Shown piece by piece: positions 5,908 through 6,443 of a stretch of 6,443 nt of DNA; the stretch's first letter is position 1; each line of letters opens with the position of its first letter. The DNA comes from DATIXD01 sp035518875. Lineage in GTDB: Bacteria; Pseudomonadota; Gammaproteobacteria; Methylococcales; Methylococcaceae. The notes below the pieces were generated by a model. The model ran no database searches and was not told the origin of the DNA. It saw nothing but the letters and a program-made list of their open reading frames with translations. Where the stretch lies: assembly GCA_035518875.1 (NCBI GenBank), contig DATIXD010000290.1, forward strand, positions 1-6,443, given 5' to 3'. The position numbers and the translations under genes were made by a program.

Positions 5908-6443
5908 TCAGGGCGAATGAATCACATCCAGTTCATTGATCTCCCTGAAACGCGCCACAACCGCCTTGCCTATTTCGAGGCCGGTGAGATTAACCCGTGT
6001 GTCTGATACATTGACCGTAAATTGCCGGTCGTCGTAAGTGACCAGGCTAACGGTTCGAGAGTTGAAATCAACCGAAGCCACTTTGGCGGGCACTTCGATG
6101 ATTTCGGACCAGTTGACCGCATGGTGGCCGGTTGGCGGCCGATTGTAATAGGAGTTGTACAGTTCTCGTTCGGCCATACTTCCTGGCGGGAAGCGTTCGA
6201 CGATATCCCCTGTCTCGGGATGGAAGGAAGTATCCTGTACGATCTCCACTGATTCTTGAAGCTTGAAGGAAACCCTGTACCCCGGCTTGAGGCTCGTGAA
6301 GTCACCACCCCCTTTACCCACCTTGACCCTAACGTTTTTTCCATCGTCCAGTAGAATGGTGACCTGCCTACGGTCGCGATGTGTTGCCTGAAGGGTTCCC
6401 TCGAAGATCGCCATACGGACGGTCTCGTTTACGCCGGTATCCG
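5908..6443 (-). CDS. Duplicated beta-repeat protein of unknown function, probably partial at the window edge
   Basis: I do not recognise this protein. Counting from the ATG at 6414, it has 168 residues and two similar halves. Residues 6-54 align without gaps to 110-158, with about 10 identities in 49 and matching hydrophobic spacing. In each copy, strands are followed by an Arg-x-Val turn, an Asp-containing loop, Val-x-Val, and Thr-x-Leu-x-x-Gly before a final strand. This looks like tandem small beta-barrel or OB-like domains. The linker (55-108) is charged and contains NSYYNRPPTGHH (87-98). No membrane helix is visible. The frame stays open past 6414 to the edge (DTGVNETVR), and the ATG has only a weak GAG upstream, so the true start may lie outside the window, possibly with a signal peptide. 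The gene is convergent with the transporter cluster and not part of that operon. Confidence 0.65.
   Translation of the reverse strand, partial: DTGVNETVRMAIFEGTLQATHRDRRQVTILLDDGKNVRVKVGKGGGDFTSLKPGYRVSFKLQESVEIVQDTSFHPETGDIVERFPPGSMAERELYNSYYNRPPTGHHAVNWSEIIEVPAKVASVDFNSRTVSLVTYDDRQFTVNVSDTRVNLTGLEIGKAVVARFREINELDVIHSP

Overview
The window looks like an inorganic-ion transport island on a bacterial chromosome. Shine-Dalgarno sites precede most genes, starts are ATG, base composition is moderately GC-rich, and the protein families are typical of Proteobacteria. I lean toward a gammaproteobacterium, possibly of methanotroph type, but only by general resemblance. No rRNA, tRNA or CRISPR array was seen.

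Layout, left to right. A 131-base leader ends in a good ribosome binding site for a small membrane-hairpin protein of unknown function (132-554). Its stop codon overlaps by 4 bases the start of a CAX-type Ca2+/H+ antiporter (551-1675). A 415-base gap follows. It holds an eroded piece of what looks like an ISAzo13-family transposase, then a possible promoter for a SulP anion transporter with a C-terminal STAS domain (2091-3812). After a 125-base gap with a stem-loop comes an HMA_2-like protein with two C-terminal membrane helices (3938-4486). Forty-two bases later a second, divergent CAX-type antiporter begins (4529-5608). A terminator-like hairpin starts directly after its stop codon. After about 300 bases without a convincing gene, a convergent gene on the minus strand (5908 to the right edge, probably running past it) encodes a protein built of two copies of a roughly 49-residue beta-rich repeat.

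How the genes may work together (inference): two CaCA cation/H+ exchangers flank a SulP anion carrier and a metal-domain-like membrane protein. This suggests a locus for moving divalent cations, protons and an oxyanion or bicarbonate across the inner membrane. The two exchangers are clearly paralogous, but each has lost a different conserved CAX motif. The first has an altered second alpha-repeat motif (GGVVEY where GNAAEH is usual). The second keeps a GNxxE core but lacks the C-terminal DGxSNWLEG segment. This suggests changed cation selectivity or specialised roles. The eroded transposase shows that the gap between the first exchanger and the SulP gene has been a site of insertion, so the block may have been assembled from separate pieces.
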